The notes beneath the pieces were generated by a model that worked only from the letters and a program-made list of their open reading frames with translations, did no database searches and had not been told where the DNA came from. A stretch of DNA of 64,000 nt from Gammaproteobacteria bacterium HGW-Gammaproteobacteria-1 (GTDB taxonomy: Bacteria; Pseudomonadota; Gammaproteobacteria; Thiohalomonadales; Thiohalomonadaceae): contig PGZL01000010.1 in NCBI GenBank assembly GCA_002840095.1, positions 62,001 through 126,000 on the forward strand. The letters run 5' to 3'. This document shows, in pieces, positions 26,602-35,815 of this stretch (position 1 is the stretch's first letter; each line of letters opens with the position of its first letter). A program made the translations under genes and the position numbers.

Positions 26602-27171
26602 ATGCGTGTGGACCCGGTATCAGGTCTGTTCGACGCCGCGCGCCAGCAGCCGTCCCCCAATTGTGACGAACGCCCGGCCGGGGTGAGCCCCGAACTCATC
26701 GTCATCCACGGCATCAGCCTGCCGCCGGGCCAATACGGCGGCCCCTGGATCGATGCATTGTTCACCAACACCCTGGACCCGGCGGTCCACCCCTATTTTC
26801 AGGACATCCACCAGTTGCGCGTGTCGTCGCACCTGCTGATCCGCCGCGACGGCGAACTGGTGCAGTATGTGCCGCTGCACCTGCGCGCCTGGCACGCAGG
26901 TGCATCCTGTTACTGCGGCCGCGAGCGCTGCAACGATTTCTCCATCGGCATCGAACTGGAGGGCAGTGACGATACGCCCTATGACGCGGCGCAATATGAG
27001 GTGCTGAACGAGGTCATACGGGCGCTGCGCACCGCCTATCCAGCGCTGGCGGCGGGGCAGATCGCCGGCCACAGCGACATCGCGCCGGGACGCAAGACCG
27101 ACCCCGGTCCCTGTTTCGACTGGCCGCGGCTGCATGCCCTGCTGGCGGCGGACGGCGACGCCGTAGCGTGA
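26602..27171 (+). CDS. ampD: 1,6-anhydro-N-acetylmuramyl-L-alanine amidase
   Basis: A 189-residue cytoplasmic zinc amidase that releases peptide from anhydro-muropeptides in cell-wall recycling. The amidase-2 hallmarks are visible: LIVIHGISLPPGQYG with the first Zn ligand His36, WHAGASCYCGRERCNDFSIG with SIGIELEG, and GHSDIAPGRKTDPGPCFDW carrying the late His and Asp ligands. The length is normal for AmpD. The following gene is ampE, the usual partner. Loss of AmpD raises AmpC beta-lactamase in other gammaproteobacteria. Confidence 0.96.
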   Translation: MRVDPVSGLFDAARQQPSPNCDERPAGVSPELIVIHGISLPPGQYGGPWIDALFTNTLDPAVHPYFQDIHQLRVSSHLLIRRDGELVQYVPLHLRAWHAGASCYCGRERCNDFSIGIELEGSDDTPYDAAQYEVLNEVIRALRTAYPALAAGQIAGHSDIAPGRKTDPGPCFDWPRLHALLAADGDAVA

Positions 27172-27309
27172 ACGGCAGCATGTTTTCCGGCACTGGTTCC
27201 CCGCGTGCCCCGGCGCGAAGTCTATACTGCTCCGGGTCGGAACCGGCGGTGTTTCCCGCCAACCCCGTAACGGCTTGCAACTCCGGGCCTGAAACTTGAA
27301 ACTAGCGCC

Positions 27310-28173
27310 ATGACCTTAATCGCCATCCTGCTCGGTATTCTTCTCGAACGCTTCCTCGGCTCGCTGGAGGAGATGCGCCGCTTCAACTGGTTCGATGCCC
27401 TGGTGACCCAGGTGCGCCACCAGCCCTGGAGCGACGGCCCCGTCGGCGTGGCAGCGGCCATCCTGGCGCCGGTGCTGGGAGTGCTGCTGCTCGGCGCGTT
27501 GTTCAGCGCCGTCGGCTGGCCGCTGTTCTTCCTGTTTGCCGTGCTGGTGCTGCTCTACAGCTTCGGGCCGCGCGATCTGGAGGCGGAAGTGGAGGCCTTT
27601 CTCGACGCGCGCGAACGCGGCGACGAGGAGTCGGCCTTTCTCCATGCCGGCGACCTGCTGGGCGGCGCTTCAGTGGACAGCTCGCGCAAACTGACCCGGG
27701 CCATGCTGGAGACCATGCTGGTGGAGGCCAACGAACGCTTCATGGGCGTTATCTTCTGGTTCATCCTGCTGGGCCCCGTGGGGGCGCTGCTGTACCGCCT
27801 GAGCTGTCACCTGCGCCGCAGCATCGACAGCGAGCAGGGCGATTTCGCCGCCGCGGCGCGGCGCATGCACCACATCCTGGCCTGGCTGCCGGCCCGTCTC
27901 ACCGCCCTGGGCTATGCCCTCAGCGGCAGCTTCGTCGACGCCATGCATTACTGGCGCGAGGAGGCCCCCAAGTGGCTGGAGGACAGCCGCTTCATCCTCA
28001 TCGCCAGCGGCTTCGGTGCCTTGCGCTACCAGCCCGTGGACGACGACGAGACGCCGCTGGACCTGGCCGAGGAAGACAGCTATATCCGCGAAACTCTGGC
28101 GCTCATCCGTCGCGCGGCGCTGGTATGGCTGGCGTTGCTGGCCATCTTCACCCTCGCCGGCTGGGCCGCCTGA
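27310..28173 (+). CDS. ampE: AmpE inner-membrane protein
   Basis: A 287-residue membrane protein with four hydrophobic segments and the AmpE/CbiB family features: ERFLGSLEEMRRFNWFDAL at the start, FWFILLGPVGALLYRL near residue 151, and ILAWLPARLTALGYALSGSF near residue 190. It is encoded 138 bp after ampD. A possible -10 hexamer TATACT lies at about 27222-27227. The family is homologous to cobalamin synthase CbiB, a copy of which also lies in this window. Its exact enzymatic role is unknown. Confidence 0.88.
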   Translation: MTLIAILLGILLERFLGSLEEMRRFNWFDALVTQVRHQPWSDGPVGVAAAILAPVLGVLLLGALFSAVGWPLFFLFAVLVLLYSFGPRDLEAEVEAFLDARERGDEESAFLHAGDLLGGASVDSSRKLTRAMLETMLVEANERFMGVIFWFILLGPVGALLYRLSCHLRRSIDSEQGDFAAAARRMHHILAWLPARLTALGYALSGSFVDAMHYWREEAPKWLEDSRFILIASGFGALRYQPVDDDETPLDLAEEDSYIRETLALIRRAALVWLALLAIFTLAGWAA

Positions 28174-28240
28174 TCCGGCGGAGCCCCCCGCACGATGATC
28201 GCCGTCCCGCCGCCTGTTCCCATCCGCTCCCGGCCCTGAC

Positions 28241-28747
28241 ATGAAGTCCCTCATCCTCGGCGGCGCCCGCTCGGGCAAGAGCCGCCATGCCGAGCAACTG
28301 GCTGCGGCGTCCGGCCGGGACGTGGTCTATCTCGCCACCGCGGAAGCGGCCGATGCCGAGATGACCGCGCGCATCGCCCATCACCGCGCGCAGCGCCCTG
28401 CCGGCTGGGCGCTGGTGGAGGAGCCGCTGGCACTGGCCCGGGTGCTGGGGCAGCAGGCGGCGGCGGAGCGCTGCCTGCTGGTCGACTGCCTCACCCTCTG
28501 GCTCAGCAACCTGCTGGCCGTCGAACCGTCGCGCATGCAGCAGGAGCTGGATGCCCTCTACGAAACCCTGCCCGGCTTGCCCGGGGATGTCCTGCTGGTG
28601 AGCAATGAAGTGGGCTGGGGCATCGTGCCCGACAACGCCCTGGCGCGCCGTTTCCGCGACGAGGCGGGCCGCCTGCACCAGCGGCTGGCCGGGCTGTGCG
28701 ATCACGTCACCCTGGTGGCGGCCGGCCTGCCGCTGGCGCTCAAGTAA
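28241..28747 (+). CDS. cobU: Adenosylcobinamide kinase / guanylyltransferase
   Basis: A 168-residue cytoplasmic enzyme that phosphorylates adenosylcobinamide and then adds GMP. It has the P-loop GGARSGKS (residues 7-14), the VVYLATAEA strand, HHRAQRP near residue 48 and LLVDCLTLWLSNLL near residue 84, all CobU hallmarks. VSNEVGWGIVPDNALARRF is the conserved C-terminal motif. It starts the visible cobalamin nucleotide-loop genes and is followed by a repeat element, then cobT. Confidence 0.96.
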   Translation: MKSLILGGARSGKSRHAEQLAAASGRDVVYLATAEAADAEMTARIAHHRAQRPAGWALVEEPLALARVLGQQAAAERCLLVDCLTLWLSNLLAVEPSRMQQELDALYETLPGLPGDVLLVSNEVGWGIVPDNALARRFRDEAGRLHQRLAGLCDHVTLVAAGLPLALK

Positions 28748-28761
28748 GAAGACACCCCCTT

Positions 28762-28900
28762 CAACGCAAAGACGCAAAGGGCGCAAAGATCCGCAAAGGT
28801 TTATGTGACAAGCGCCGTCTTGCCACCAACACCTGCTTTGCGCAAACACCGAGCAGGGCATAACCCTCATTCCCTTTGCGCCCTTTGCGTCTTTGCGTTG
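28762..28900. repeat. GCAAAGACGC-type inverted element (copy 1)
   Basis: A perfect 27-bp inverted repeat at 28762-28788 and 28874-28900, built from CGCAAAG-like units, around an 85-bp loop. It lies between cobU and cobT and starts 14 bp after the cobU stop. Two other copies lie elsewhere in the cob region. The loop shows no clear ORF. Confidence 0.88.
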
Positions 28901-29002
28901 AAAGCTTTGTGAAGTTGCTTTTCTTGATCCAAATCTTTTGCATTGGCGCCCGTTTGGGTGAAAATGCGTCCCTGCCCAGATTCCCACACAAGGATTACGT
29001 TT

Positions 29003-30052
29003 ATGCCCGCCGCCTGGCTGCAACAGCCTGTTCCCGCCCCCGATGCGTCCGCCATTGCCGCCGCCCAGGCCCGCCAGGGCGTACTGACCAAGCCGCCGGG
29101 CGCCCTGGGCCGGCTGGAGGAACTGGCCATTGAGCTGGCCGGGTTGCAGCGGCGCGAACGGCCGCAGCTGGATCGGGTGCGCATCGTGGTGTTCGCCGCC
29201 GATCACGGCGTCGCCGAGGAGGGCGTTTCGGCCTTTCCGCAGGCGGTGACGGTGGAGATGATTCGCAACTTCGCCCGCGGCGGCGCGGCCATCAGCGTGC
29301 TGGCGCGGGCGCTGGGCGCGACCCTGGAGGTGGTGGACGTGGGCGCGGCGGCGGAGGTGGAGCCGCTGCCGGGCGTGGTGAGCCGGCGCGCCGGCGCCGG
29401 CAGCGCCAATTTCTGCCGCTGTCCGGCGATGAGCGAGGCGCAGCTGCACCAGGCGCTGGCGGCGGGGCGCGAGGCAGTTGAACGTGCCGCTGCCGCCGGC
29501 GCGGACCTGTTCATCGGCGGCGAAATGGGCATCGCGAATACGGCGGTGGCGACGGCGGTGGCCTGCGCCGCCCTGCAGCTGGATCCGGCCCTGGTGGCGG
29601 GGGCCGGTACCGGGCTGGATGCCGCCGGCATCGGCCACAAGGCGGAAGTGGTGCGGCGCGCCCTGGCCCTGCATCGCGACGAGCTGGAACAGCCGCTGGA
29701 CATCCTGCGCTGCGTCGGCGGCTTCGAGATCGCCGCGCTTACCGCCGCCTATATCGCCGCCGCCCAGGCCGGGGTGCCGGTGCTGGTGGACGGTTTCATC
29801 ACCACCACTGCCGCCCTGATGGCGGTGCAGATCAATCCGGACGTACGCCCCTGGCTGCTGTTTTCCCACGCCTCCGCCGAGCGTGGCCACGGCCGCCTGC
29901 TGGCAGCGCTGGAGGCCCATCCGCTGCTGAGTCTCGGCCTGCGTCTGGGTGAGGGCAGCGGTGCCGCGGCGGCCCTGCCCCTGCTGCAGCTGGCCTGCCG
30001 GCTGCACGGTGAGATGGCGACCTTTACCGAGGCCGGGGTAAGTGACAAGTGA
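29003..30052 (+). CDS. cobT: Nicotinate-nucleotide-DMB phosphoribosyltransferase
   Basis: A 349-residue cytoplasmic enzyme that makes alpha-ribazole phosphate from dimethylbenzimidazole and nicotinate mononucleotide. ATG 29003 has AAGGA upstream; an in-frame ATG at 28943 lies in the repeat area. Family features are [19 protein letters not shown] near residue 24, [19 protein letters not shown] near residue 62, [16 protein letters not shown] near residue 173, [13 protein letters not shown] near residue 263 and the catalytic [14 protein letters not shown] near the end. Its last residues, SDK, come from the repeat that follows. NadC, encoded in this window, makes its second substrate. Confidence 0.95.
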   Translation: MPAAWLQQPVPAPDASAIAAAQARQGVLTKPPGALGRLEELAIELAGLQRRERPQLDRVRIVVFAADHGVAEEGVSAFPQAVTVEMIRNFARGGAAISVLARALGATLEVVDVGAAAEVEPLPGVVSRRAGAGSANFCRCPAMSEAQLHQALAAGREAVERAAAAGADLFIGGEMGIANTAVATAVACAALQLDPALVAGAGTGLDAAGIGHKAEVVRRALALHRDELEQPLDILRCVGGFEIAALTAAYIAAAQAGVPVLVDGFITTTAALMAVQINPDVRPWLLFSHASAERGHGRLLAALEAHPLLSLGLRLGEGSGAAAALPLLQLACRLHGEMATFTEAGVSDK

Positions 30053-30141
30053 CAAGTGGCAAGAATAAATATTAGAAATTATTGATATGTGCGCGCAGCG
30101 CACGCGACCCACTTGCAACTTGTCACTTGTAACTTGTATCT
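30041..30141. repeat. ACAAGTGACAAG-type inverted element (copy 2)
   Basis: TGACAAG/TGGCAAG units at 30041-30064 face CTTGCAACTTGTCACTTG-like units at about 30112-30140, with a short GTGCGCGCAGCGCAC palindrome between them (about 30088-30102). The cobT stop codon lies in the left arm. The region from there to the next gene at 30290 holds AT-rich sequence but no convincing promoter or riboswitch. Confidence 0.75.
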
Positions 30142-30289
30142 GCTTTTAACGACTATCCTTAGTGATAAGGAATATCCCAATACCTCGTAGGTGAATGGGT
30201 GTGTGATAGTTACCACCCGTGGCGTGCCTGTTTGTGAGGTGTCATCTGGCCGTCGCGGTCGTCCCATAAAAAAAATAAAGGCCATCCTT

Positions 30290-32842
30290 ATGTGGCATCA
30301 GTTCCGTACCATTAAAGGTTTCATGCTCCTTGCCGCCCTGGCCGGTTCCCTGCTGCTGTTCGCCGGCGCCTATGCCGTGGTGGCCTCACTCTACGATCGC
30401 ACCGTGCGCGAGGATGCGCGCGAGGTGTCCGGGGTGCTGGCGGGGCAGACCTTCGACGCCATGTTCCAGGTGATGCGCAAGGGCTGGACCCGGGCCGAGC
30501 TGGAGGAGTTCCTGGCCGCCATGCGCGGCCGTTTCGCCGATACCCCCTACAGTCTGGAAATCTACCGCGGTGAAATCGTGGAAGCGCGGTTCGGTCCCAT
30601 CGAGCAACCGGTTCCCGACGCCGCCATCGCCCAGGCCTTCCGCGACGGCAACAATGTGGTGCGCGAAGACGGCAACGGCCTGCGTCATGTCTACCCGCTG
30701 CGCGCGCGCGAGGAGTGCCTCGGCTGCCATACCAATGCCGTCGTGGGCGACACGCTGGGCGTGATCGATCTGCGCCAGGACCTGCGTCCGGTGCTGGAAC
30801 GGGCCCGCGCCGGGTTCATGTCGGCCCTGTGGCTGATCGTGCCGGTGATGCTGGTGGGCGCCTTCCTGGTGGCGATGTTCATCCACGGCCGCATCGATCA
30901 CTCGGTGCGCCTGCTGCGCGGCCGGGTGGGGCTGGTCAACAAGGTGTCCGACCTGGCCAACTTCGCCATGGACGAGTCCCAGGTGGGATTCCGCGAGCTG
31001 GACGACATCCTGGCCGAAGTGCGCGCCCTGGTGACGCGCCTGCGCGAATTCGCCGTGGACAAGGATCTGCTGGAATTCGAGATCCGCCTGCTGGAGCGCT
31101 TCATCATCACCTCCGAGGTGGTGCGCGACTGGCGCGAATACGTCAATCACCTGCTGCTGGAAATCAACAAGGTGATGGAGGCCTACGTCCTGTTCTCGGT
31201 GTTCAAGGTGGAGGAGGAACTGTTCGACCTGGAAATCTTCTGGCGCAACAAGCCCTCGCCGCACATGACCCAGGTGCTGGAGCGCAGCGTGCGCGCAGTG
31301 CTGCAGCGCCATCCCTACTTCAAGGGCATGACCACGGTGGAGGTCAATCACAACGTGGCGGATTCCAGCTGCGACATGCCCTCGCTGTCGGAGGCGGACA
31401 TCGAGCTGCAGAGCAAGAGCCTGTTCGTCGAGACACCGAAGATCGGCGGCATCGTCGGCATCGGCGTGCAGGCCGGGTTGGGGCGTGACCCCATGCGGCT
31501 GCTGGTGATGGAGAGCATACTTTCCACCCTGCTCAACGTGGTCGGCTCGGTCAAGGCCATCTACAAGTACACCAAGGAACTGGAGTACTACGCCACGCGC
31601 GATCCGCTCACCCACCTGTACAACCAGCGCGCCTTCTGGGAGCTGATGGAGTATGAGATGGAGCGGTCGCAGCGCAAGGACGAGCGCCTCGGCCTGCTGA
31701 TGATCGACCTGGACAACTTCAAGGGCGTCAACGACACCTATGGCCATGCCTTCGGCGACGCCTTCCTGCAATCTTTCGCCGAACTGCTCAAGCAGGTATT
31801 CCGCCAGGGTGACGTGGTGGCCCGCTACGGCGGCGACGAATTCGTGGTGCTGCTCACCGACACGCCGGAAAACCAGGCCTGGACCGCGGCGCAGCGGCTG
31901 GTGGAGCAGAGCTCGCAGCTGACCCTGACGGCGCCCGACGGCAAGCCGGTGCGCGTCACCGTGTCGGTCGGCATCGCGCTGTGCCCGGAGCACGCCACCG
32001 CCGCCCGCGACCTGTTCCTGGTTGCCGACAACCTGATGTACCGTGCCAAGAGCGAGGGCAAGAACCGCGCCCTGCTGGCGGGCAGCAACGATATCGCCGA
32101 AATCTACCGCGGCATCGGCGCGCAGAGCTTCGTCATCCTCGCCGCGCTGGAGGAAAAGCGTTTCATCCCCTATTTCCAGCCCATCATCACCACGGAGGAC
32201 GGCACGCCCTTCGCCTACGAAATGCTGAGCCGCATGCAGGACGATACCGGCGCGGTGACCGTGGCCGCCGACTATATCGACGTGGCGGAACGCATGGGCG
32301 TGGTGCACAAGCTGGATTACCAGGTGATGGAGCACAGCTTCGAAGCGGTGCGCCGCACCGGCTACAGCGGCAAGCTGTTCGTCAACCTGTCGCCGCGGGC
32401 GCTGATCCTGGCGGAGTTCGTGCCGACGGTGGAGAAGCTGGTCAGCCGCTGCGGCATCAACCCGGCGCAAATCGTGTTCGAGTTGACCGAGCGCGAAACC
32501 GTACGCAACCTGGCCCTGCTGCAAAGCTTCGTCAGCGAATTGAAGCTGCGCGGTTTCCAGTTCGCCATCGACGACTTCGGCTCCGGCTTTTCCTCCTTCC
32601 ACTACCTCAAGCACTTCCCCATCGACTACGTGAAGATCGACGGCGACTTCATCATCAACCTGATGCACGACGAGCGCGACCAGGTCTTTGTGCGCCACAT
32701 GGCGGCGATGGCGCACGATCTGGGGATCCGTACCATTGCCGAATTCGTGGAGGACGCCGAGGTGCTGCAGCATGTGCGCGACGCCGGCATCGATTATGTG
32801 CAGGGGTTTTATATCGGCCGCCCCAAGGCCAGCCTCGGCTAG
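30290..32842 (+). CDS. Haem-binding sensor GGDEF-EAL protein
   Basis: About 850 residues from ATG 30290 (weak AAAGG upstream; an in-frame ATG at 30191 would add a polar leader before the membrane helix). The first helix (residues 10-35) is followed by a periplasmic sensor domain with a c-type haem motif, Cys143-x-x-Cys-His147, then a second helix near residue 180-205. A long helical linker leads to GGDEF with YGGDEF (GGDEF at 514-518) and an EAL domain with EML at 644-646, VNLSPR, FELTER and DDFGSGFSS. It is probably a membrane c-di-GMP regulator reading redox state or a haem-bound gas. The next gene starts 24 bp later. Confidence 0.85.
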   Translation: MWHQFRTIKGFMLLAALAGSLLLFAGAYAVVASLYDRTVREDAREVSGVLAGQTFDAMFQVMRKGWTRAELEEFLAAMRGRFADTPYSLEIYRGEIVEARFGPIEQPVPDAAIAQAFRDGNNVVREDGNGLRHVYPLRAREECLGCHTNAVVGDTLGVIDLRQDLRPVLERARAGFMSALWLIVPVMLVGAFLVAMFIHGRIDHSVRLLRGRVGLVNKVSDLANFAMDESQVGFRELDDILAEVRALVTRLREFAVDKDLLEFEIRLLERFIITSEVVRDWREYVNHLLLEINKVMEAYVLFSVFKVEEELFDLEIFWRNKPSPHMTQVLERSVRAVLQRHPYFKGMTTVEVNHNVADSSCDMPSLSEADIELQSKSLFVETPKIGGIVGIGVQAGLGRDPMRLLVMESILSTLLNVVGSVKAIYKYTKELEYYATRDPLTHLYNQRAFWELMEYEMERSQRKDERLGLLMIDLDNFKGVNDTYGHAFGDAFLQSFAELLKQVFRQGDVVARYGGDEFVVLLTDTPENQAWTAAQRLVEQSSQLTLTAPDGKPVRVTVSVGIALCPEHATAARDLFLVADNLMYRAKSEGKNRALLAGSNDIAEIYRGIGAQSFVILAALEEKRFIPYFQPIITTEDGTPFAYEMLSRMQDDTGAVTVAADYIDVAERMGVVHKLDYQVMEHSFEAVRRTGYSGKLFVNLSPRALILAEFVPTVEKLVSRCGINPAQIVFELTERETVRNLALLQSFVSELKLRGFQFAIDDFGSGFSSFHYLKHFPIDYVKIDGDFIINLMHDERDQVFVRHMAAMAHDLGIRTIAEFVEDAEVLQHVRDAGIDYVQGFYIGRPKASLG

Positions 32843-32866
32843 CGCCTCCCGACCGGAGGATGGACC

Positions 32867-34195
32867 ATGCAACCGGTAACCGAGCGGATACCCGCGGAAA
32901 ATGCGCGCTGGCCGGCGCTGGCGGCGCTGGCTGCGGCCGCCGTCCTGGGCGGCGTGTCCGGTATCTGGCTGGGCAGCGGGGCTGCGCTGGACCTGCCGGT
33001 ATTGCTGGCGGTGGGGGCCGGACTGTTGGCGGGCGGCGCGTTGCTGGCGTGGGGCATGGGACACCTGCGCGCCGAGCGCGGGCGGGCCGCCGCGGCGCTG
33101 AGCCACAAAGCCGAACTGCTGGCACATAGCCGGGCTGCGGAGCAGGCGCTGCAACTGCGCGAGCAGTTCTATCACACCATCCTGGAGGATATCCCGGAGA
33201 TGATTTGCCGCTGGTACCCCGACGGCCGCATCAGCTACGTCAACGAGGCCTATTGCCGCTATTTCCAGGTGTCGCGCGAGGAGCTGATGCAGCAGGGCGG
33301 TTTTCCCCTGTTCCATCACGGCGCCGGCCGTTTCGATGCGGCGCTGTACCGCGCCCAGCCGGTGGTGGTGATGGAGTTTCCGGTGCAGCAGGCCGACGGC
33401 ACGCAGCGCTGGCAGCGCTGGATGGACCGGGCGCTGTTCGATGACGACGGCACCATACGCGAGTTCCAGTCCATCGGCGAGGACATCACCGATCGCAAGC
33501 GGGCGGAGCAGGAGACCGCCCACCTGCTGGAGGAAAACCGGCGCCTGACGCGCATGGCCCTGGCCATCCAGGAGGAGGAGCGGGCCAACCTGGCGCGCGA
33601 GCTGCACGACGAGCTGGGCCAGTCGCTCACCGCCATACGCGCCGAGGCCGAGTGTGTGCTACAGATTAATCGTGATCGCAGTCCCACCATCAGCGAGTGC
33701 GCCGGCGCCATCAACACCGTCGCCGGGCAGGTCTACGGGGTGGTGCGCGACATGATGCACCGCCTGCGCCCGGCACTGCTGGACGATCTCGGCCTGGTGG
33801 AGGCACTGAATGAACTGCTGCGCCAGTGGCGCAGCCATCGGCCCGACGTCGTGCTCGAAGCCTTGCTGGAGCCGCTGCCGCCCTTGCCGCATTCGGTGGA
33901 GCTGGTTGCCTACCGCATCGCCCAGGAGGCGCTGAACAACATCGCCAAGCACGCCGAGGCGAACCGGGTGGAGCTGGTGCTGCGTCCGCTGGACGGCATG
34001 CTCGAACTGCGCGTACGCGACGACGGCCGCGGCATCACCGCCGACGCGGACGGCCATGGTTACGGCCTGATCGGCATGCGCGAGCGCGCCCTGGCGGTGG
34101 GCGGGGAATTTCACGTCACCACCGGACCGGGAATGGGGACAACCATACGTACAACATTGCCGTTAAGCCACCGGGAGGTGAAAGATGGAGACTAA
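32867..34195 (+). CDS. Membrane PAS sensor histidine kinase (NarL-partner type)
   Basis: A 442-residue protein with two close transmembrane helices (residues about 14-65), a PAS domain (about 95-215), a HisKA_3 region with ARELHDELGQ (His247 phospho-acceptor) and a HATPase domain with NIAKHAEANRV and DDGRGI. Kinases of this class pair with NarL/LuxR regulators. Its stop lies 11 bases inside the next gene, a response regulator, so the two form a two-component system. Confidence 0.92.
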   Translation: MQPVTERIPAENARWPALAALAAAAVLGGVSGIWLGSGAALDLPVLLAVGAGLLAGGALLAWGMGHLRAERGRAAAALSHKAELLAHSRAAEQALQLREQFYHTILEDIPEMICRWYPDGRISYVNEAYCRYFQVSREELMQQGGFPLFHHGAGRFDAALYRAQPVVVMEFPVQQADGTQRWQRWMDRALFDDDGTIREFQSIGEDITDRKRAEQETAHLLEENRRLTRMALAIQEEERANLARELHDELGQSLTAIRAEAECVLQINRDRSPTISECAGAINTVAGQVYGVVRDMMHRLRPALLDDLGLVEALNELLRQWRSHRPDVVLEALLEPLPPLPHSVELVAYRIAQEALNNIAKHAEANRVELVLRPLDGMLELRVRDDGRGITADADGHGYGLIGMRERALAVGGEFHVTTGPGMGTTIRTTLPLSHREVKDGD

Positions 34196-34817
34196 GACGA
34201 TCAGGGTGTTGCTGGTGGACGATCACCCGGTGGTGCGCACCGGATTTCGCCGCCTGCTGGAGGTCAATACCGGCGTCGTGGTGGCGGAGGCCGACAGCGG
34301 CGAGGAGGCCGTCCAGTTGTACGAGAAGACGGCGCCCGACGTGGTCGTGCTCGATCTCTCCATGCCGGGCATGGGCGGGCTGGAAACGGCGCGACGCATC
34401 CTGGCGCGGGACGGCGACGCCCGCCTGCTGGTGTTCAGCGTGCACGACAACGAGGCCATGCTGTCGCGGGCCCTGCAGGCCGGCGTGCTGGGTTACCTCA
34501 CCAAGCAATCGGCGCCGGCGACGCTGCTGGAGGCGGTGCACGCGGTGGCGGAGGGCAAGATGTACATCGACCCCGATCTGGTCGGCCGCGCCCTTGGCGG
34601 CGGTCGCGGCGGACTGCTGGAGCGCCTGACGCCACGCGAGTTCGAGGTGTTCCGCCTGCTGGCCGAAGGCCATTCGGTGAACGACATCGCCGGCATACTC
34701 AACATCAGCCCCAAGACCGCCGGTGTGCACCACACCCGCATAATGCATAAGCTGGAAGTGACCACTTCGGTGCAGCTGGTGCGGTTGGCGCTGCGTCACG
34801 GCGTCATCACGCCATAA
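34185..34817 (+). CDS. NarL/LuxR-type response regulator, copy 1
   Basis: A 210-residue protein with a receiver domain (VDDHPVVRTG at 11-20, phospho-acceptor Asp57) and a C-terminal LuxR-type helix-turn-helix (LTPREFEVFRLLAEG, then IAGILNISPKTAGVHHTRI). A good ribosome-binding site (GGGAGGTG) stands upstream inside the kinase gene. It is the direct partner of the kinase and is followed by a strong terminator. A second regulator with a nearly identical DNA-binding domain lies 250 bp away. Confidence 0.94.
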   Translation: METKTIRVLLVDDHPVVRTGFRRLLEVNTGVVVAEADSGEEAVQLYEKTAPDVVVLDLSMPGMGGLETARRILARDGDARLLVFSVHDNEAMLSRALQAGVLGYLTKQSAPATLLEAVHAVAEGKMYIDPDLVGRALGGGRGGLLERLTPREFEVFRLLAEGHSVNDIAGILNISPKTAGVHHTRIMHKLEVTTSVQLVRLALRHGVITP

Positions 34818-34826
34818 GAAGAAGTG

Positions 34827-34864
34827 GGCACAGGCGTGGCCGGGCGCCTGTGCCGTCATTTTTA
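34827..34864 (+). terminator. Rho-independent terminator
   Basis: A 10-bp perfect stem GGCACAGGCG / CGCCTGTGCC (34827-34836 and 34845-34854) with an 8-base loop, followed by a T-rich run (TCATTTTTA). It lies 9 bases after the first response regulator stop and closes the kinase-regulator transcription unit. Confidence 0.85.
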
Positions 34865-35066
34865 TTCCACAGACCGGTTCAGCACCGCACCGTTTCCTCA
34901 TCTGCAATGCGATTCACCTCGACTTGTTCCAAGTCTAATGCCCACTAGGCAAACTCCATAATAGAAAATACGCGTTTTACCTATTTCACTACTTTCCGTC
35001 AGAAGGCATCTTGCTTACATTGCGGGCGGCACGCGCCGCCGCGTCCTTCATAGACAACGGAACGTA

Positions 35067-35711
35067 ATGAGCAGCGAGCATATTTCCGCCCTGGTGGCGG
35101 ATGATCATCCGGTGGTGCGCATAGGCATGCGCCGTCTGCTGGAAAGCAACGGTATTGGAGTAGTGGCCGAGGCGGCCACCGGCGAAGAGGCCTACCGCCT
35201 GTACGATCTCCATCGTCCCGACATGGTGTTGATGGACATGCGCATGCCCGGCATCGGCGGCCTGGAGGCCGTGCGCCGCATCCGGCGCCGGGATGCGGAT
35301 GCGAAAATCATGATGCTCAGCATCTCCGACAGCGATGCCCTGTTCAGCCAGGCGGTGCACATGGGCGTTGCGGGTTATCTCACCAAGAGCGCGGCGCCGG
35401 CGGAGATCGTCACCGCCGTGCGCCGGGTCGCGGCGGGCGAGAAGCATTTCGATACGACCCTGGCCGGGCGCCTGTTCAGCGCGGGCGGCGAGTCGGCGCC
35501 CCGTCCCCTGCTGTCGGCGCTGACGCCGCGGGAGTTCGAAGTGTTCCGTCTCCTGGCCGAGGGCCACTCGGTCAACGACATCGCCGCCATCCTCTCCATC
35601 AGCCCCAAGACTGCCGGGGTGCATCACACCCGCATCATGCACAAGCTGGACATCCGCTCCCCGGCGCAGCTGGTGCGGCTGGCGTTCCAGCAGGGGCTGA
35701 TCGCCATCTAG
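35067..35711 (+). CDS. NarL/LuxR-type response regulator, copy 2
   Basis: A 214-residue paralogue of the previous regulator. ATG 35067 lies in a 249-bp gap after the terminator, so it has its own promoter. The receiver keeps ADDHPVVRIG and Asp57; the C-terminal DNA-binding domain matches copy 1 over long stretches (TPREFEVFRLLAEGHSVNDI and SPKTAGVHHTRIMHKL). It has no adjacent kinase of its own, so it may share the kinase upstream or answer another one. Confidence 0.93.
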   Translation: MSSEHISALVADDHPVVRIGMRRLLESNGIGVVAEAATGEEAYRLYDLHRPDMVLMDMRMPGIGGLEAVRRIRRRDADAKIMMLSISDSDALFSQAVHMGVAGYLTKSAAPAEIVTAVRRVAAGEKHFDTTLAGRLFSAGGESAPRPLLSALTPREFEVFRLLAEGHSVNDIAAILSISPKTAGVHHTRIMHKLDIRSPAQLVRLAFQQGLIAI

Positions 35712-35815
35712 GCGTCAGTGACACGAGTATTGCTTGCCGGAATCGGCGGACAAGCGACCGCAGTTGCATAAAACGGCGGCGACATAACTACAAATCATCA
35801 GTTGCGGGGGCACCT

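Noticed and set aside
27184-27309. A second cobalamin riboswitch before ampE
   Set aside because: A CCCCGTAACGG run resembles one block, but the B12 box and other blocks are absent.
30142-30289. A c-di-GMP riboswitch before the haem-GGDEF-EAL gene
   Set aside because: The conserved GEMM core and tetraloop-receptor features are not seen.
30386-33607. A 1073-codon open frame on the minus strand
   Set aside because: It lies antisense to the haem-GGDEF-EAL and kinase genes, which have clear domains. Its product is rich in His, Gln and Ala, typical of antisense frames in high-GC DNA.
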